Positions 19,691 through 28,719 are shown, counted from the stretch's first letter. The stretch: 64,000 bases of DNA from Draconibacterium sp. (GCA_011620585.1 WOYV01000070.1:93855-157854), one strand, 5' to 3'. Notes: a model not told the origin generated them from the letters alone. Made by a program: numbers and translations.

Positions 19691-20764
19691 ATGAATACAT
19701 TCGGTCACATATTTCGTCTCACCTCGTTTGGAGAATCGCATGGCAGAGGCATCGGTGGAATAATCGATGGTTGCCCGGCAGGGTTGCAGGTTGACGTGGA
19801 TTTGATTCAACAAGATCTTGCACGAAGAAAACCGGGACAATCGAAAATTACCACCCAGCGGAAAGAACCAGACCAGGTAGAATTTCTATCCGGTATTTTT
19901 GAAGGAAAAACCCAGGGAACTCCAATCGCTTTTGTGGTTTGGAACCAAGACCAGCATTCGAACGATTATAATGATCTGAAAGATATTTACCGTCCGTCTC
20001 ATGCCGATTATACTTACATTCAGAAATACGGAACCCGCGATCATCGTGGAGGAGGACGTTCTTCTGCCCGTGAAACCATTGCCCGCGTGGTAGCCGGCGC
20101 CATCGCCAAGCAGGTACTCGCCCAGGTTGGGGTAAAAATCCAGGCTTTTGTTTCGCAGGTTGGTGAAATCAAACTTGAAAAGTCGTACAAGGAACTCGAC
20201 CTTTCAAAAACTGAAGACACTATTGTGCGCTGCCCTGATTCGGAAACAGCCGAAGCGATGATCGACCGAATTGTAAAAGCAGGAAAAGATCACGATACAG
20301 TAGGTGGCGTAATTACGGGGGTGGCCACTGGTATTCCGGCTGGCTGGGGCGAACCTGTTTTTAATAAGTTGCATGCCGATCTTGGATTTGCCATGTTAGG
20401 AATCAACGCTGTAAAAGGATTTGAATACGGTTCAGGATTTCGCGGTACTGCATTAAGTGGATCACAACACAACGACATTTTCATAAATACCGAAAGTGGC
20501 ATCCGGACAAAGACCAATCATTCAGGAGGAATTCAAGGTGGGATTTCCAATGGCGAAGATGTATATTTCAATGTAGCATTTAAACCCATTGCAACGCTTT
20601 TAAAACAACAGCAAACACTCGATAAAGATAAAAACGAAACAACGATTAACCCTAAAGGCAGGCACGATCCATGTGTATTACCACGTGCGGTACCCATTGT
20701 TGAAGCAATGGCTGCATTGGTTTTAGTTGATCATTATTTGCTAAATAAAATTAACTCGCTATAA
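19691..20764 (+). CDS. aroC: Chorismate synthase
   Basis: 357 residues with the chorismate synthase signatures [19 protein letters not shown] near the N-terminus, [16 protein letters not shown] at about 116-131, and [16 protein letters not shown] near 325-340. It converts EPSP to chorismate with reduced FMN, the last common step to aromatic amino acids. The start codon immediately follows the U-tract of the upstream terminator, so expression must come from read-through or from a promoter located within or before the hairpin. The DUF134 gene starts two bases after its stop, indicating one transcript. Confidence 0.97.
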   Translation: MNTFGHIFRLTSFGESHGRGIGGIIDGCPAGLQVDVDLIQQDLARRKPGQSKITTQRKEPDQVEFLSGIFEGKTQGTPIAFVVWNQDQHSNDYNDLKDIYRPSHADYTYIQKYGTRDHRGGGRSSARETIARVVAGAIAKQVLAQVGVKIQAFVSQVGEIKLEKSYKELDLSKTEDTIVRCPDSETAEAMIDRIVKAGKDHDTVGGVITGVATGIPAGWGEPVFNKLHADLGFAMLGINAVKGFEYGSGFRGTALSGSQHNDIFINTESGIRTKTNHSGGIQGGISNGEDVYFNVAFKPIATLLKQQQTLDKDKNETTINPKGRHDPCVLPRAVPIVEAMAALVLVDHYLLNKINSL

Positions 20765-20766
20765 TT

Positions 20767-21180
20767 ATGCCAAGAAGAAAAAGAAACAGAAGGATACAGG
20801 TTCCGCCCGTAATTAAGGGAATGTCGGTGTACGGTATCAGGGGAAGAAAATCGAATGAAGTGATTTTGCGACTGGAAGAGTACGAGGCGATCCGGTTGTT
20901 GGATTACCAGAATCTCACACAGGAAGAAGCAGCTGTTTATATGGATGTTTCGCGCCCTACACTTACACGAATTTATGAAGAGGCCAGGAATAAGGTAGCT
21001 ACTGCATTTGTAGAAGGACGCGATTTGATTTTTAGAGGAGGAGATGTATATTTTGACAAAAACTGGTACCACTGTAACTCGTGCAAGGCCAGCTTTAGCG
21101 ATTATTCAGAGATTGTAAACCAGTGCCCGGTTTGTAGCTCCGGGGAAATTACTTCTTTAAACGAATACTTTGCCGACTAA
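20767..21180 (+). CDS. DUF134 family DNA-binding protein with C-terminal zinc ribbon
   Basis: 137 residues. The N-terminal basic stretch MPRRKRNRRI leads into the DUF134 helix-turn-helix (LTQEEAAVYMDVSRPTLTRI, about 50-70). A rubredoxin-like zinc ribbon follows with CNSC and CPVC pairs near residues 101 and 120. It is very likely a transcriptional regulator, but neither signal nor targets are known. It is coupled to aroC with a two-base gap. Confidence 0.88.
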   Translation: MPRRKRNRRIQVPPVIKGMSVYGIRGRKSNEVILRLEEYEAIRLLDYQNLTQEEAAVYMDVSRPTLTRIYEEARNKVATAFVEGRDLIFRGGDVYFDKNWYHCNSCKASFSDYSEIVNQCPVCSSGEITSLNEYFAD

Positions 21181-21213
21181 AAAGAAAAAACCTCCGGTTC
21201 AGTAACCGGAGGT
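21178..21213 (-). terminator. Terminator-like hairpin oriented for minus-strand transcription
   Basis: ACCTCCGGTT (21190-21199) and AACCGGAGGT (21204-21213) form a perfect 10-base stem with loop CAGT. The T-tract lies on the minus-strand side (TTTTTTCTTT), whereas the plus-strand side continues ACCCAATT. It therefore looks built to stop a minus-strand transcript coming from the 21.2-21.45 kb spacer, although it could also fold in the aroC-DUF134 mRNA. Confidence 0.6.
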
Positions 21214-21242
21214 ACCCAATTAAGTTGTGATAAAACCAGAGC

Positions 21243-21256
21243 CCTAGTACACTAGG
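21243..21256. repeat. Short inverted repeat CCTAGT-AC-ACTAGG
   Basis: Six-base arms separated by two bases form an operator-sized dyad in the 293-base spacer between the DUF134 and PepSY-like genes. No partner site was noticed elsewhere. Confidence 0.4.
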
Positions 21257-21386
21257 ATGATGCAATTTACAATTATTGAAGTATTGTTGTCAAGTATTCT
21301 TTCAATACAAATATCCAAATCAGTAATACTGTTATTTTATCAATCTCCGAAAACCGCGCTATATCTGCACTCTGAAGATTACATAA

Positions 21387-21413
21387 CAGACAAAAATGTC
21401 TGATTTATTTTTT
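21387..21413 (+). terminator. Possible plus-strand terminator in the spacer before the PepSY-like gene
   Basis: CAGACA (21387-21392), loop AAAA, and TGTCTG (21397-21402) are followed by ATTTATTTTTT. The stem is short, but the tail is U-rich. It could end the aroC-DUF134 message or a short RNA from this spacer. Confidence 0.45.
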
Positions 21414-21448
21414 GTCACTTATCGCTTTTTAAATATCAACTTATCATA

Positions 21449-21469
21449 TAAATTTGTGCGTTAAATTTG
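21449..21469 (+). promoter_or_regulatory. Two tandem -7 boxes before the PepSY-like gene
   Basis: TAAATTTG occurs at 21449-21456 and again at 21462-21469, both exact TAnnTTTG matches. The first leaves a leader of about 14 bases; the second would start transcription at the ATG (21474). Confidence 0.45.
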
Positions 21470-21473
21470 AACA

Positions 21474-22025
21474 ATGAAAATCCGCAAGCTTTTACGAATA
21501 TTTCACCGCGATCTTGGCTATTTTATCGTAGGTATGACAATTGTTTATGTTGTCTCGGGTATTTTTCTGAATCACCGTCACGATTTTAATCCCGATTATA
21601 GTATCTATTCCGAGGAGTTTTCTTTTGATCCAAATGCAAAGGATGCCACAAACAAGGCTACTTTAATTGCGATAATTAACGATTTGCCGCACGATTTGAA
21701 ATACAAAAAGCATTATATCGATAGCGAAGGCATGGTAAAAGTATTTATCGAAAGTGGGGAAGTAGTTATAAATCCTGACAGTGGAAAAGGTGTTTTTCGT
21801 TACCTCGAGCGCCGTCCCGTAATTTTTGGCATGAATAAATTACACCGGGCTGCTATTGGTACAGTATGGAAGTGGGTGAGCGATATTATGGCATTTATCC
21901 TGCTTTTTGTAGCTGTTACGGGCCTATTTCTTCTGAAAGGAAAACGTGGATTTATTCGTTGGGGCCTGTGGTGGATGATTGCAGGATTTGTAGTACCTTT
22001 GGTTTTTATATTGATATTTGTTTAA
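21474..22025 (+). CDS. PepSY-associated transmembrane-like protein
   Basis: 183 residues with an N-terminal helix (YFIVGMTIVYVVSGIFLNH, about 16-34), a soluble periplasmic section of roughly 100 residues, and two C-terminal helices (MAFILLFVAVTGLFLL and WWMIAGFVVPLVFILIF). The RKLLRIFHRDLG start and the NKLHRAAIGTVWKWVSD segment are typical of PepSY-associated membrane proteins, often found with metal or iron-reductase functions. It is followed 25 bases later by an OB-fold lipoprotein, and the two probably act together at the envelope. The function is unknown. Confidence 0.78.
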   Translation: MKIRKLLRIFHRDLGYFIVGMTIVYVVSGIFLNHRHDFNPDYSIYSEEFSFDPNAKDATNKATLIAIINDLPHDLKYKKHYIDSEGMVKVFIESGEVVINPDSGKGVFRYLERRPVIFGMNKLHRAAIGTVWKWVSDIMAFILLFVAVTGLFLLKGKRGFIRWGLWWMIAGFVVPLVFILIFV

Positions 22026-22050
22026 CCTTAAATAATTAAAAGTCACAAAA

Positions 22051-22539
22051 ATGAAAAATCTCGTATTACTGAGCATTGTTGCCGCCTTCTTGTTTTCGTG
22101 CGGACAAGCTCCTAAAAATCAGGAGGCAAAGAACGAAGAGCCTCTAAAGGAAGCTGTTGTTTTAAGCATCGATGATCTTTTGGCCCAGGCATCTGATCTG
22201 GCCGACAAAGAAGTTGTTGTTAAAGGAACTGTTATGCATGTTTGTAAAGAAGGTGGAGCGCGTTGTTTCTTAATGGGAAGCGGCGAAGAAATAACCATTC
22301 GTGTTGAAGCCGGAGAAAAGATTGGCGCATTTACCCAGGAGCAAATGGGTAGCGAGGTGCAGATCGTTGGAATTCTGAAAGAAGTAAAATCCGAAGCTGA
22401 AGCTCATAATCCAGGGGCAGAACACGGAGAAGCAACCGAAGATGCTGAAACTCAAGATGCTCATAAAATACTTGCCGAAAATCAGGCTGCTGCCGAACGC
22501 GAGTTTTTTATCGAAGGAATTGCGGTAAAGGAATTATAG
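22051..22539 (+). CDS. OB-fold-like lipoprotein
   Basis: 162 residues with a lipoprotein signal peptide and lipobox LFSC at about 14-17. After an acidic linker there is a compact beta-rich section (VVVKGTVMHVCKEGG, ARCFLMGSGEEITIRVEA, MGSEVQIVGILKEV) resembling the OB fold of tRNA_anti-like/YgiW-type periplasmic proteins. A Glu/His/Ala-rich segment (about 115-150) follows and could bind metal. It lies in one transcript with the PepSY-like gene and shares a bidirectional terminator with msrB. Confidence 0.72.
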   Translation: MKNLVLLSIVAAFLFSCGQAPKNQEAKNEEPLKEAVVLSIDDLLAQASDLADKEVVVKGTVMHVCKEGGARCFLMGSGEEITIRVEAGEKIGAFTQEQMGSEVQIVGILKEVKSEAEAHNPGAEHGEATEDAETQDAHKILAENQAAAEREFFIEGIAVKEL

Positions 22540-22556
22540 TTATTTAACGATGATAT

Positions 22557-22589
22557 AAAAAAGGAGAACTTTACTGTTCTTCTTTTTTT
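22557..22589. terminator. Bidirectional terminator between lipoprotein and msrB
   Basis: A stem of about 13 pairs (left arm 22557-22569, right arm 22576-22588, one G-T wobble) with A-run on the left and T-run on the right works in both directions. It overlaps the last codons of the minus-strand msrB gene. Confidence 0.75.
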
Positions 22590-23047
22590 ATGTCTTCTGC
22601 CGGAATAAATTCGAGCGATACAGAATTTACACAATGACGGGTGTCTTTATTGGTAAAACCTTCGCCGTAAAATACATGACCTAAGTGGGCTCCGCAATTG
22701 GTACAGGTAATTTCAGTTCGGCGGCCGTCTGCATCGGGCAATTTATGAACTGCTCCTTCAATTTCATCATCAAAACTTGGCCACCCGCAATGCGAATCAA
22801 ATTTGTCGGATGAACGGTATAAAGGAGCTCTGCAACGTTTACACACATACAAACCGGTTCCTTTAAAATCATAATATTCTCCTGTATACGGGCGTTCTGT
22901 CCCTTTATCTTCAATTACATACCGTTCGAATTCGGTGAGTTGTTTGTACTTCATTTCTTTCTTTTTTTGTTCGTTTTCTTTGGTGTTATTTTGTGAATTT
23001 GCCGAATATGCAGCAAAAAACAACACCAGTATTACTATTGTTTTCAT
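22571..23047 (-). CDS. msrB: Exported peptide-methionine (R)-S-oxide reductase
   Basis: 158 residues with a signal peptide ending near residue 18 (AYSANSQN), so the enzyme is exported or envelope-bound. The MsrB domain has zinc Cys pairs at 69/72 and 115/118, [10 protein letters not shown] with Cys87, and the catalytic Cys139 in RHCVNS. MsrB reduces the R-epimer of methionine sulfoxide in proteins, repairing oxidised envelope proteins. It is monocistronic and convergent with the lipoprotein gene. Confidence 0.95.
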   Translation of the reverse strand: MKTIVILVLFFAAYSANSQNNTKENEQKKKEMKYKQLTEFERYVIEDKGTERPYTGEYYDFKGTGLYVCKRCRAPLYRSSDKFDSHCGWPSFDDEIEGAVHKLPDADGRRTEITCTNCGAHLGHVFYGEGFTNKDTRHCVNSVSLEFIPAEDIKKEEQ

Positions 23048-23122
23048 AGTTTAGAAACATTTGAGAATCGCTACTTGTTTAACGGAAACATTAAATTGTC
23101 GGGGATTGTGTGATGGCTTTCG

Positions 23123-23130
23123 TACATTTG
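23123..23130 (+). promoter_or_regulatory. Bacteroidota -7 box for the pseudouridine synthase gene
   Basis: TACATTTG fits TAnnTTTG and lies 16 bases before the ATG at 23147. Confidence 0.45.
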
Positions 23131-23146
23131 CCTTTAAATCATCGAA

Positions 23147-23836
23147 ATGGAAATACCCGTAATTTACCAGGATGAACATCTGATTGTGGTGAACAAACCG
23201 GTTGATCTGCCGGTTCACAAAAACGATTTTATGCCACACGACGCCGGCTATCTTACCAAGTTAATTGGGGACATTGCCGGGAAGTGGATTTACAACGTGC
23301 ATCGCCTCGATTCGAAAACTTCCGGTTTAATCGTTTTGGCTTTTTCTTCAGAAGTAGCGCACGAAATGGCGCTTTTGTTTGAACGCAGGGAAGTTCAAAA
23401 AAAATATATGGCAATCGTTCAGGGTAATCCGGGAGAAGGAAGTTTTAATTCAAAGGTTGTAGTTAAGAAGAAGTCAAATTTTAAAAAATCGGCGCTCACA
23501 AATTTTCGCACTTTACAAACGGTCGAAACCGGAATTTCATTTAATGAAAAACAGAATATTCAGCTTAGTTTGGTCGGGATTTCGACTGAAACCGGGCGCT
23601 GGCACCAAATCAGGCAACATTTTGCACAGCATCGTTTCGATATTCTTGGAGACTCACACCATGGCGATTTCACTTTGAACAAAATCATCACCGAAAAAAC
23701 AGGAATAAAACGTTTGTTTTTACACGCCAGTGAATTGGGTTTTAGACATCCCGTTTCAAACGAACAATTACACTTTAGCGCAGAACTTCCTGATGAGTAT
23801 CTTGATATTATGAAGTATTATAAAACGGATCAGTGA
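23147..23836 (+). CDS. RluA/TruC-family RNA pseudouridine synthase
   Basis: 229 residues without an S4 domain. The catalytic motif HRLDSKTSG at 52-60 carries Asp55, and TETGRWHQIRQHF near 172 is the second RluA signature. The short, S4-less form resembles TruC (tRNA position 65) and related enzymes. The exact target uridine cannot be told. Its last codons overlap the remnant of a DUF4252 gene in another frame. Confidence 0.92.
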   Translation: MEIPVIYQDEHLIVVNKPVDLPVHKNDFMPHDAGYLTKLIGDIAGKWIYNVHRLDSKTSGLIVLAFSSEVAHEMALLFERREVQKKYMAIVQGNPGEGSFNSKVVVKKKSNFKKSALTNFRTLQTVETGISFNEKQNIQLSLVGISTETGRWHQIRQHFAQHRFDILGDSHHGDFTLNKIITEKTGIKRLFLHASELGFRHPVSNEQLHFSAELPDEYLDIMKYYKTDQ

Positions 23837-24053
23837 AAAAGGGAAATACGAAGAATTGATGGTCGTACGCAACGAGAATGAAAGTGTGACTGTATTTGGG
23901 GTTATGGAAGATAACATAATTACCGAAATGTTGATTTTAGTTGGAGGCGACGACAATGCCATGGTTTATGTGAAAGGAGAGATTAGCCCTGATTTGCTAA
24001 ATGATAAAGTTAATCTGGCCAATCCCGATAAATTGTTCAGTTTAAATTTTTAA
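23814..24053 (+). pseudogene. DUF4252 C-terminal remnant
   Basis: After an in-frame TGA at 23811 a frame opens that overlaps the 3' end of the pseudouridine synthase gene. It encodes about 79 codons including KYEELMVVR, then MLILVGGDDNAMVYVKG, which matches the C-terminal half of DUF4252 proteins (normally about 160-180 residues with a signal peptide). The signal peptide and N-terminal half are absent, and the only ATG (23856/23859) is inside the conserved region. I read it as a gene tail left when the upstream part was replaced. A 65-residue protein from 23856 cannot be excluded. Confidence 0.6.
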
Positions 24054-24074
24054 ACCATTTTTACTACATATTAC

Positions 24075-24116
24075 AAGCCCGGTTCTCAAACTTTATTGGA
24101 AGCCGGGCTTTTTATT
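24075..24116 (+). terminator. Terminator after the DUF4252 remnant
   Basis: AAGCCCGG (24075-24082) pairs with CCGGGCTT (24103-24110), followed by TTTATTA on the plus strand. It reaches the stop codon of the convergent sulfatase gene. Confidence 0.75.
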
Positions 24117-25518
24117 ACTCCTGCATTGTTTCTGAGAAAAATCTTTGGCGGTGGCCCTTTGCAAATTGCAGCAGTTTTTTAGCAACTTCAGGGTTCTGGC
24201 CGATCACGTTAACGGTTTCAGAAGGGTCATTCACCATATCAAACAACGACAAATCGATGTGGTCCTGTTTATATTTTCCGGGCATACCATCTTTCCCAAC
24301 AGTATCGGTCATCGTACGATAATCATGTGGCAGATGCAATTTCCATTTTCCATCTCCACTCATAACCGCTTCAAAATTACTGTTGTTGGTAAAAGCATAA
24401 TATTCATGTGGATTTTGAACCCCTTCCTTTCCGCTGATTAAATCCCAAACGTTGGCTCCATCTATTTCATTTTCCGGTAAAGGGACATTGGCTAATTGAC
24501 AGAGTGTAGGCAGAATATCGATGGTCATCATTGCCTTCTCTGATTGTTGATTTCCGCTGAGTTGGGCTGGATATTTAATAATGGTTGCCGAGCGTGTCCC
24601 TCCATCAAAAGTAGTTCCCTTGGCTTCTCTAAAAGGCGTTGTTCCGGCATGGTTGCCATACGAAATCCACGGTCCGTTATCAGAAGTGAAAATAAAAATG
24701 GTATTGTCATCAACTCCGTTTTCTTTTAATGCCTGGTTGATTTGTCCCACCGACCAATCGAGTTCCAGAATAACATCGCCGTATAGTCCAACCCCCGATT
24801 TTCCTTCAAAATCGGAACTGCAAAACAACGGCACATGTGGCATGTTATGAGGAATATACAAGAGAAATGGCTCGTTTTTGTGGCGTTTAATAAAATCAAC
24901 TGCGTGTTGGGTGTACCATTTCGTCAGCATTTTCTGATCGGCTGAGTCCAGGTCTTCAATTTTAACTTGTCCATTTTCCCAAAACTGAAGAGGATATTTT
25001 CCCCAATACTCAGGATTCTCCGGGTGGTGTTTCCACATATCGTTTGAATACATCAGTCCGCAGCTTTCGTCGAAGCCCCGGTTTTGAGGTTGGGTTTCGG
25101 GCTGATCGCCACAGTGCCATTTCCCGAAGATGGCGGTTTTATATCCGGCCAACTGAAATACTTCGCCAAGCGTAGCAAAAGTTGTTTCCAGTCCTCGCGC
25201 TTTTGGGGCATGGGCGCCAAAAACTTTGGTCCTTCCTGGATAACATCCGGTAAGCAAAGCCGCCCTCGACGCTGAACAAACAGCCTGAGGCACATAGAAA
25301 TTCCGAAACATGATTCCTTCTTCTGCCAGTGTTTTAACATTGGGCGTCTGAATTTTTAGTTGGCCGAAAGGTGTGAAATCAGCATAACCCGAATCGTCGA
25401 GAAATACAATAACAATGTTGGGATGTTTATGAATTTCTTCTTCAGGTTTTGAATTACAGGAAGTAAGAACGAATGCAAATGAAATAACTATGAAGATGCA
25501 GCGAAACAATATTTTCAT
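24115..25518 (-). CDS. Lipoprotein sulfatase (arylsulfatase type)
   Basis: 467 residues. A lipoprotein signal peptide ends in VLTSC with Cys21. The type I sulfatase core follows: metal-binding DD at 41-42, the formylglycine motif CSASR at 81-85 followed by LLTGCYPGR, and GKWHCGD near 134. Cys81 must be oxidised to formylglycine; the maturase is not in the window. Such enzymes remove sulfate esters from marine polysaccharides or host glycans. There is no SusC/SusD pair beside it, so the substrate is unknown. A TAnnTTTG box at 25541-25548 (minus strand) probably drives it. Confidence 0.93.
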   Translation of the reverse strand: MKILFRCIFIVISFAFVLTSCNSKPEEEIHKHPNIVIVFLDDSGYADFTPFGQLKIQTPNVKTLAEEGIMFRNFYVPQAVCSASRAALLTGCYPGRTKVFGAHAPKARGLETTFATLGEVFQLAGYKTAIFGKWHCGDQPETQPQNRGFDESCGLMYSNDMWKHHPENPEYWGKYPLQFWENGQVKIEDLDSADQKMLTKWYTQHAVDFIKRHKNEPFLLYIPHNMPHVPLFCSSDFEGKSGVGLYGDVILELDWSVGQINQALKENGVDDNTIFIFTSDNGPWISYGNHAGTTPFREAKGTTFDGGTRSATIIKYPAQLSGNQQSEKAMMTIDILPTLCQLANVPLPENEIDGANVWDLISGKEGVQNPHEYYAFTNNSNFEAVMSGDGKWKLHLPHDYRTMTDTVGKDGMPGKYKQDHIDLSLFDMVNDPSETVNVIGQNPEVAKKLLQFAKGHRQRFFSETMQE

Positions 25519-25540
25519 TTTCGTATGGTTTAAGTAATCT

Positions 25541-25548
25541 CAAAAATA
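25541..25548 (-). promoter_or_regulatory. Bacteroidota -7 box for the sulfatase gene
   Basis: On the minus strand TATTTTTG matches TAnnTTTG exactly, 22 bases before the sulfatase ATG. Confidence 0.4.
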
Positions 25549-25674
25549 ACCTTTTGGTCTGAATTGAAAGAATGTATTTAAACAATTATCAGCCGAGAGA
25601 ATCGCTTTCTCAATTTTGTACTTGTCGGATACTTATTTTACTTTTAAGCAATAACAAATCATTCAATATCAACG

Positions 25675-27270
25675 ATGAACTGGTGGGCACTCATAATTTT
25701 GCTGTTGGGCGGACTTGCAATCTTTCTTTATGGAATGAACATAATGACAGATGGGCTAAAAGCTGCTGCCGGCAACCGCATGAAAGTTTTTCTTCAGGCC
25801 ATGACACGCAACCGCTGGACATCGCTGGCTGCCGGAACGGCTATCACTGCTGTTATCCAGTCTTCGTCGGTTACAACAGTTTTGGCGGTTGGTTTTGTTT
25901 CAGCCGGATTATTGTCTTTTCAAAGTACCCTGGGAGTAATTTTGGGAGCAAATCTTGGAACCACGATTACTGCTCAGATCATCGCGTTTAAAATTACTGG
26001 AGCCGCCTGGCTGATGGTTGCCTTTGGTTATCTTTTTGGAGTGGTGTTCGCTAAAAAATCGTTTAAAGATATTGGGAGCATCATTTTGGGTTTGGGACTG
26101 GTCTTTCTGGGAATGAATGTAATGAGTGAAGCAACCACTCCTCTAAAAGGCTATGAACCCTTTATTGAACTGATGAAAGGATTGGATAACCATTTTACAG
26201 GGGTTTTAATCGGAATCCTTTTTACTGCCGCAGTGCAAAGCTCGTCGGCAACAACCGGTGTGGTGATTATTCTTGCCTCACAAGGACTGATAACTGTAGA
26301 GGGTGGGATTGCCATTATACTGGGGGCCAATATCGGGACCTGCGTAACAGCTGTGCTTTCTGCTTTGGGAAAGCCCAGGGCTGCAATGCGGGTAGCTGTA
26401 TCGCATATTCTTTTTAATGTTGCCGGTGTTCTAATTTGGTTTGCTTTAATTCCACAACTCGAAGCTGCTTCATCCTGGATCTCCCCCGGCAGTCACGCCC
26501 GGCAGATTGCCAATGCACACACTTTGTTTAATGCTGCCAATACCTTTATTTTTATTTGGCTGGTTCATCCGGTTTCAAAAATGGTTCTATGGCTGGTTCC
26601 GGAAAGGCGAGGGGAAGAAAAGGTCATGTTTCCGGAATTGCATTCTTATTATCTCGAAAACACATCGATGGCGCTTGAACTTTCGAAACATGCTATTGCT
26701 AAACTGGGATTGAAAAGTTTACGAATCATCGATAAAGGTTTAAATACTACCCTAAAAGGTACTGCCGGAGAATTATCCGGATTACGTAAAAAAGATAAAG
26801 ATATTGACCGTGGACATGCCGAGATTTTGGGTTTTCTGCAACAGGTTCAAAAAAATGAACTTGCTCAAAAAGAAGTAATTGAACTCGAGAAACAAATTGA
26901 AGCTGTGAATGTATTGGAAACTGCAGCCGATTTAATTACTACCCATTTGGTGGAAGCTGCCGAACATCGTATTGAAAAGGATTTGCAAGCCAGTCCTGTA
27001 ACTAACGAAAAACTCACTCAACTTTACCGTCTTGCCGAAAAGGCATTTGTCGATGCACTCGAGGATTTTCGGAATAATGTGCCTGCCAAAGATCAGAATG
27101 TAGCCAAGGAACAGTTTAAAAAGCAATTACAGGAAGTGCGGACTTATTTGGCACAGCGACTGGCGATAAACGATGAAAACCGAATTGCGATCTATCGTTT
27201 TGAGTCAGAAGTCCTGGAAGCTATTCGCCGTTTGCACTCACTGGCCAGGAGGCTGGATAGAAAGGCCTGA
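25675..27270 (+). CDS. Na/Pi cotransporter family protein with PhoU-like domain
   Basis: 531 residues. Residues about 1-310 form the membrane domain with two inverted QSSS repeats (VIQSSSVTT at 61-69 and VQSSSATT near 186), the hallmark of type II Na+/phosphate cotransporters. The C-terminal ~190 residues are helical and charged like a PhoU domain. It should move phosphate with Na+ across the inner membrane. It ends one base before the stop of the convergent mnmE gene, with no room for a separate terminator. Confidence 0.94.
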   Translation: MNWWALIILLLGGLAIFLYGMNIMTDGLKAAAGNRMKVFLQAMTRNRWTSLAAGTAITAVIQSSSVTTVLAVGFVSAGLLSFQSTLGVILGANLGTTITAQIIAFKITGAAWLMVAFGYLFGVVFAKKSFKDIGSIILGLGLVFLGMNVMSEATTPLKGYEPFIELMKGLDNHFTGVLIGILFTAAVQSSSATTGVVIILASQGLITVEGGIAIILGANIGTCVTAVLSALGKPRAAMRVAVSHILFNVAGVLIWFALIPQLEAASSWISPGSHARQIANAHTLFNAANTFIFIWLVHPVSKMVLWLVPERRGEEKVMFPELHSYYLENTSMALELSKHAIAKLGLKSLRIIDKGLNTTLKGTAGELSGLRKKDKDIDRGHAEILGFLQQVQKNELAQKEVIELEKQIEAVNVLETAADLITTHLVEAAEHRIEKDLQASPVTNEKLTQLYRLAEKAFVDALEDFRNNVPAKDQNVAKEQFKKQLQEVRTYLAQRLAINDENRIAIYRFESEVLEAIRRLHSLARRLDRKA

Positions 27271-27271
27271 T

Positions 27272-28669
27272 CTACTTTCCGATACAGAAATTCTTAAAGA
27301 TGTGGCCCAGTACCTCCTCGGTACCGACTTCCCCGGTAATTTCGGCCATGTAATAAAGGCATTCGCGGATGTCCTGTGCCAGAAAGTCGCCGGTAATTCC
27401 GTCTTCAAGCCCTGTCAGAACACGCAGAATCGCAGTATGTGCGTTTTTTAGTATTTCGTAATGGCGGGCATTGGTCACAATAACATCTTGTTGAGTGGCT
27501 GCCTCAATATTGATTGCGTGAATCATATAATCGATCAGTTCATCGAGGTTTTTTTTCTGTTTGGCTGCAATAAACACAAGCTTTTCGTGATCGGTTAAAT
27601 CCAGAACTTCAAGCTGTTGGATAGTCGTTGGCAAACCTGTATCAATTTTATTGGCTACAATAATGAGTTGCTGCTTTGTGTCCATACGTCCTCTTATTTT
27701 ATCGATCCGGCTTTTTACCAAATCAAAAGAATTGTGTGTGTCTACTACCAGGAGAACAATAGCGGCTTGTTCCAGCTTGCTGTAACTTCGTTCGATACCC
27801 AGGTTCTCGATGTGGTCTTTAGTTTCACGGATTCCTGCCGTATCAAAAAAGCGAAAAGCAGTTCCATGTATATTTACCACATCTTCAATAACATCGCGTG
27901 TGGTACCATGAATATCGGAAACTATCGCTTTGTCTTCGTTTAAAAGGGCATTTAAAAGGGTTGATTTTCCAACATTTGTTTCACCAATGATAGCGACAGG
28001 GATTCCATTTTTTATGGCATTTCCCAATTGAAATGAATCTTTCAGATTACGAAGCAAGACTTCGATTTTTTCTGTAAGTTTTTGCAATTCGGTACGATTG
28101 GCAAACTCCACCTCTTCTTCGCTGAAATCGAGTTCGAGTTCCACCATAGCCGTAAAATGCAACAGTTGTTCGCGCAGTGCACCTATCTCTTTCGAAAATC
28201 CACCTCTCATTTGGTTGATGGCCAGTTTGTGAGCTGCGGCGTTAGACGAGGCAATTACATCGGCTACCGCTTCGGCCTGCGATAGATCCATTTTTCCATT
28301 CAGAAAGGCACGCTGAGTGAATTCACCCGGCAAAGCCATCTGGGCGCCTTCGGAGATAAGAACTTCCAAAATTTTTTGCTGAATGTAAACTGATCCGTGA
28401 CACGAAATTTCTACAATATCTTCACCTGTATACGAATGTGGCGCTTTAAACAAACCCACTACAACTTCATCTATTACTTCATCATGGTAAAACAATTGTC
28501 CGAAATGTAACGAATTAGCAGCCTGGCCGATTAAAAATTTACCCGTTTTCGGGCTCCGAAAAACCTTGTCAGTAATTTCTATGGATTCATTTCCTGATAA
28601 ACGGATAACTGCAATGGCACCAACTCCGGGTGATGTTGATATCGCACAAATGGTAGACTGATCGAGCAT
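27272..28669 (-). CDS. mnmE: tRNA uridine-5-carboxymethylaminomethyl modification GTPase MnmE
   Basis: 465 residues. The N-terminal folate-binding domain starts STICAISTSPGVGAIAVIRLSG. The G domain inserted in a helical region has GETNVGKST at about 226-234 and DTAGIRET. The C-terminus is CIGK, the conserved CxGK motif. With MnmG it modifies the wobble uridine of several tRNAs. It is monocistronic, with a good TAnnTTTG promoter 17 bases upstream and fabG divergent. Confidence 0.98.
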   Translation of the reverse strand: MLDQSTICAISTSPGVGAIAVIRLSGNESIEITDKVFRSPKTGKFLIGQAANSLHFGQLFYHDEVIDEVVVGLFKAPHSYTGEDIVEISCHGSVYIQQKILEVLISEGAQMALPGEFTQRAFLNGKMDLSQAEAVADVIASSNAAAHKLAINQMRGGFSKEIGALREQLLHFTAMVELELDFSEEEVEFANRTELQKLTEKIEVLLRNLKDSFQLGNAIKNGIPVAIIGETNVGKSTLLNALLNEDKAIVSDIHGTTRDVIEDVVNIHGTAFRFFDTAGIRETKDHIENLGIERSYSKLEQAAIVLLVVDTHNSFDLVKSRIDKIRGRMDTKQQLIIVANKIDTGLPTTIQQLEVLDLTDHEKLVFIAAKQKKNLDELIDYMIHAINIEAATQQDVIVTNARHYEILKNAHTAILRVLTGLEDGITGDFLAQDIRECLYYMAEITGEVGTEEVLGHIFKNFCIGK

Positions 28670-28686
28670 TCTAATACTTATTTTCG

Positions 28687-28719
28687 CAAAGATAACTCAT
28701 TAATTTAAATCCTTCGAAA
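28687..28719 (-). promoter_or_regulatory. mnmE promoter
   Basis: Read on the minus strand: TTTC at 28719-28716, 21 bases, then TATCTTTG at 28694-28687, close to the Bacteroidota -33/-7 pattern, 17 bases before the ATG. Confidence 0.55.
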
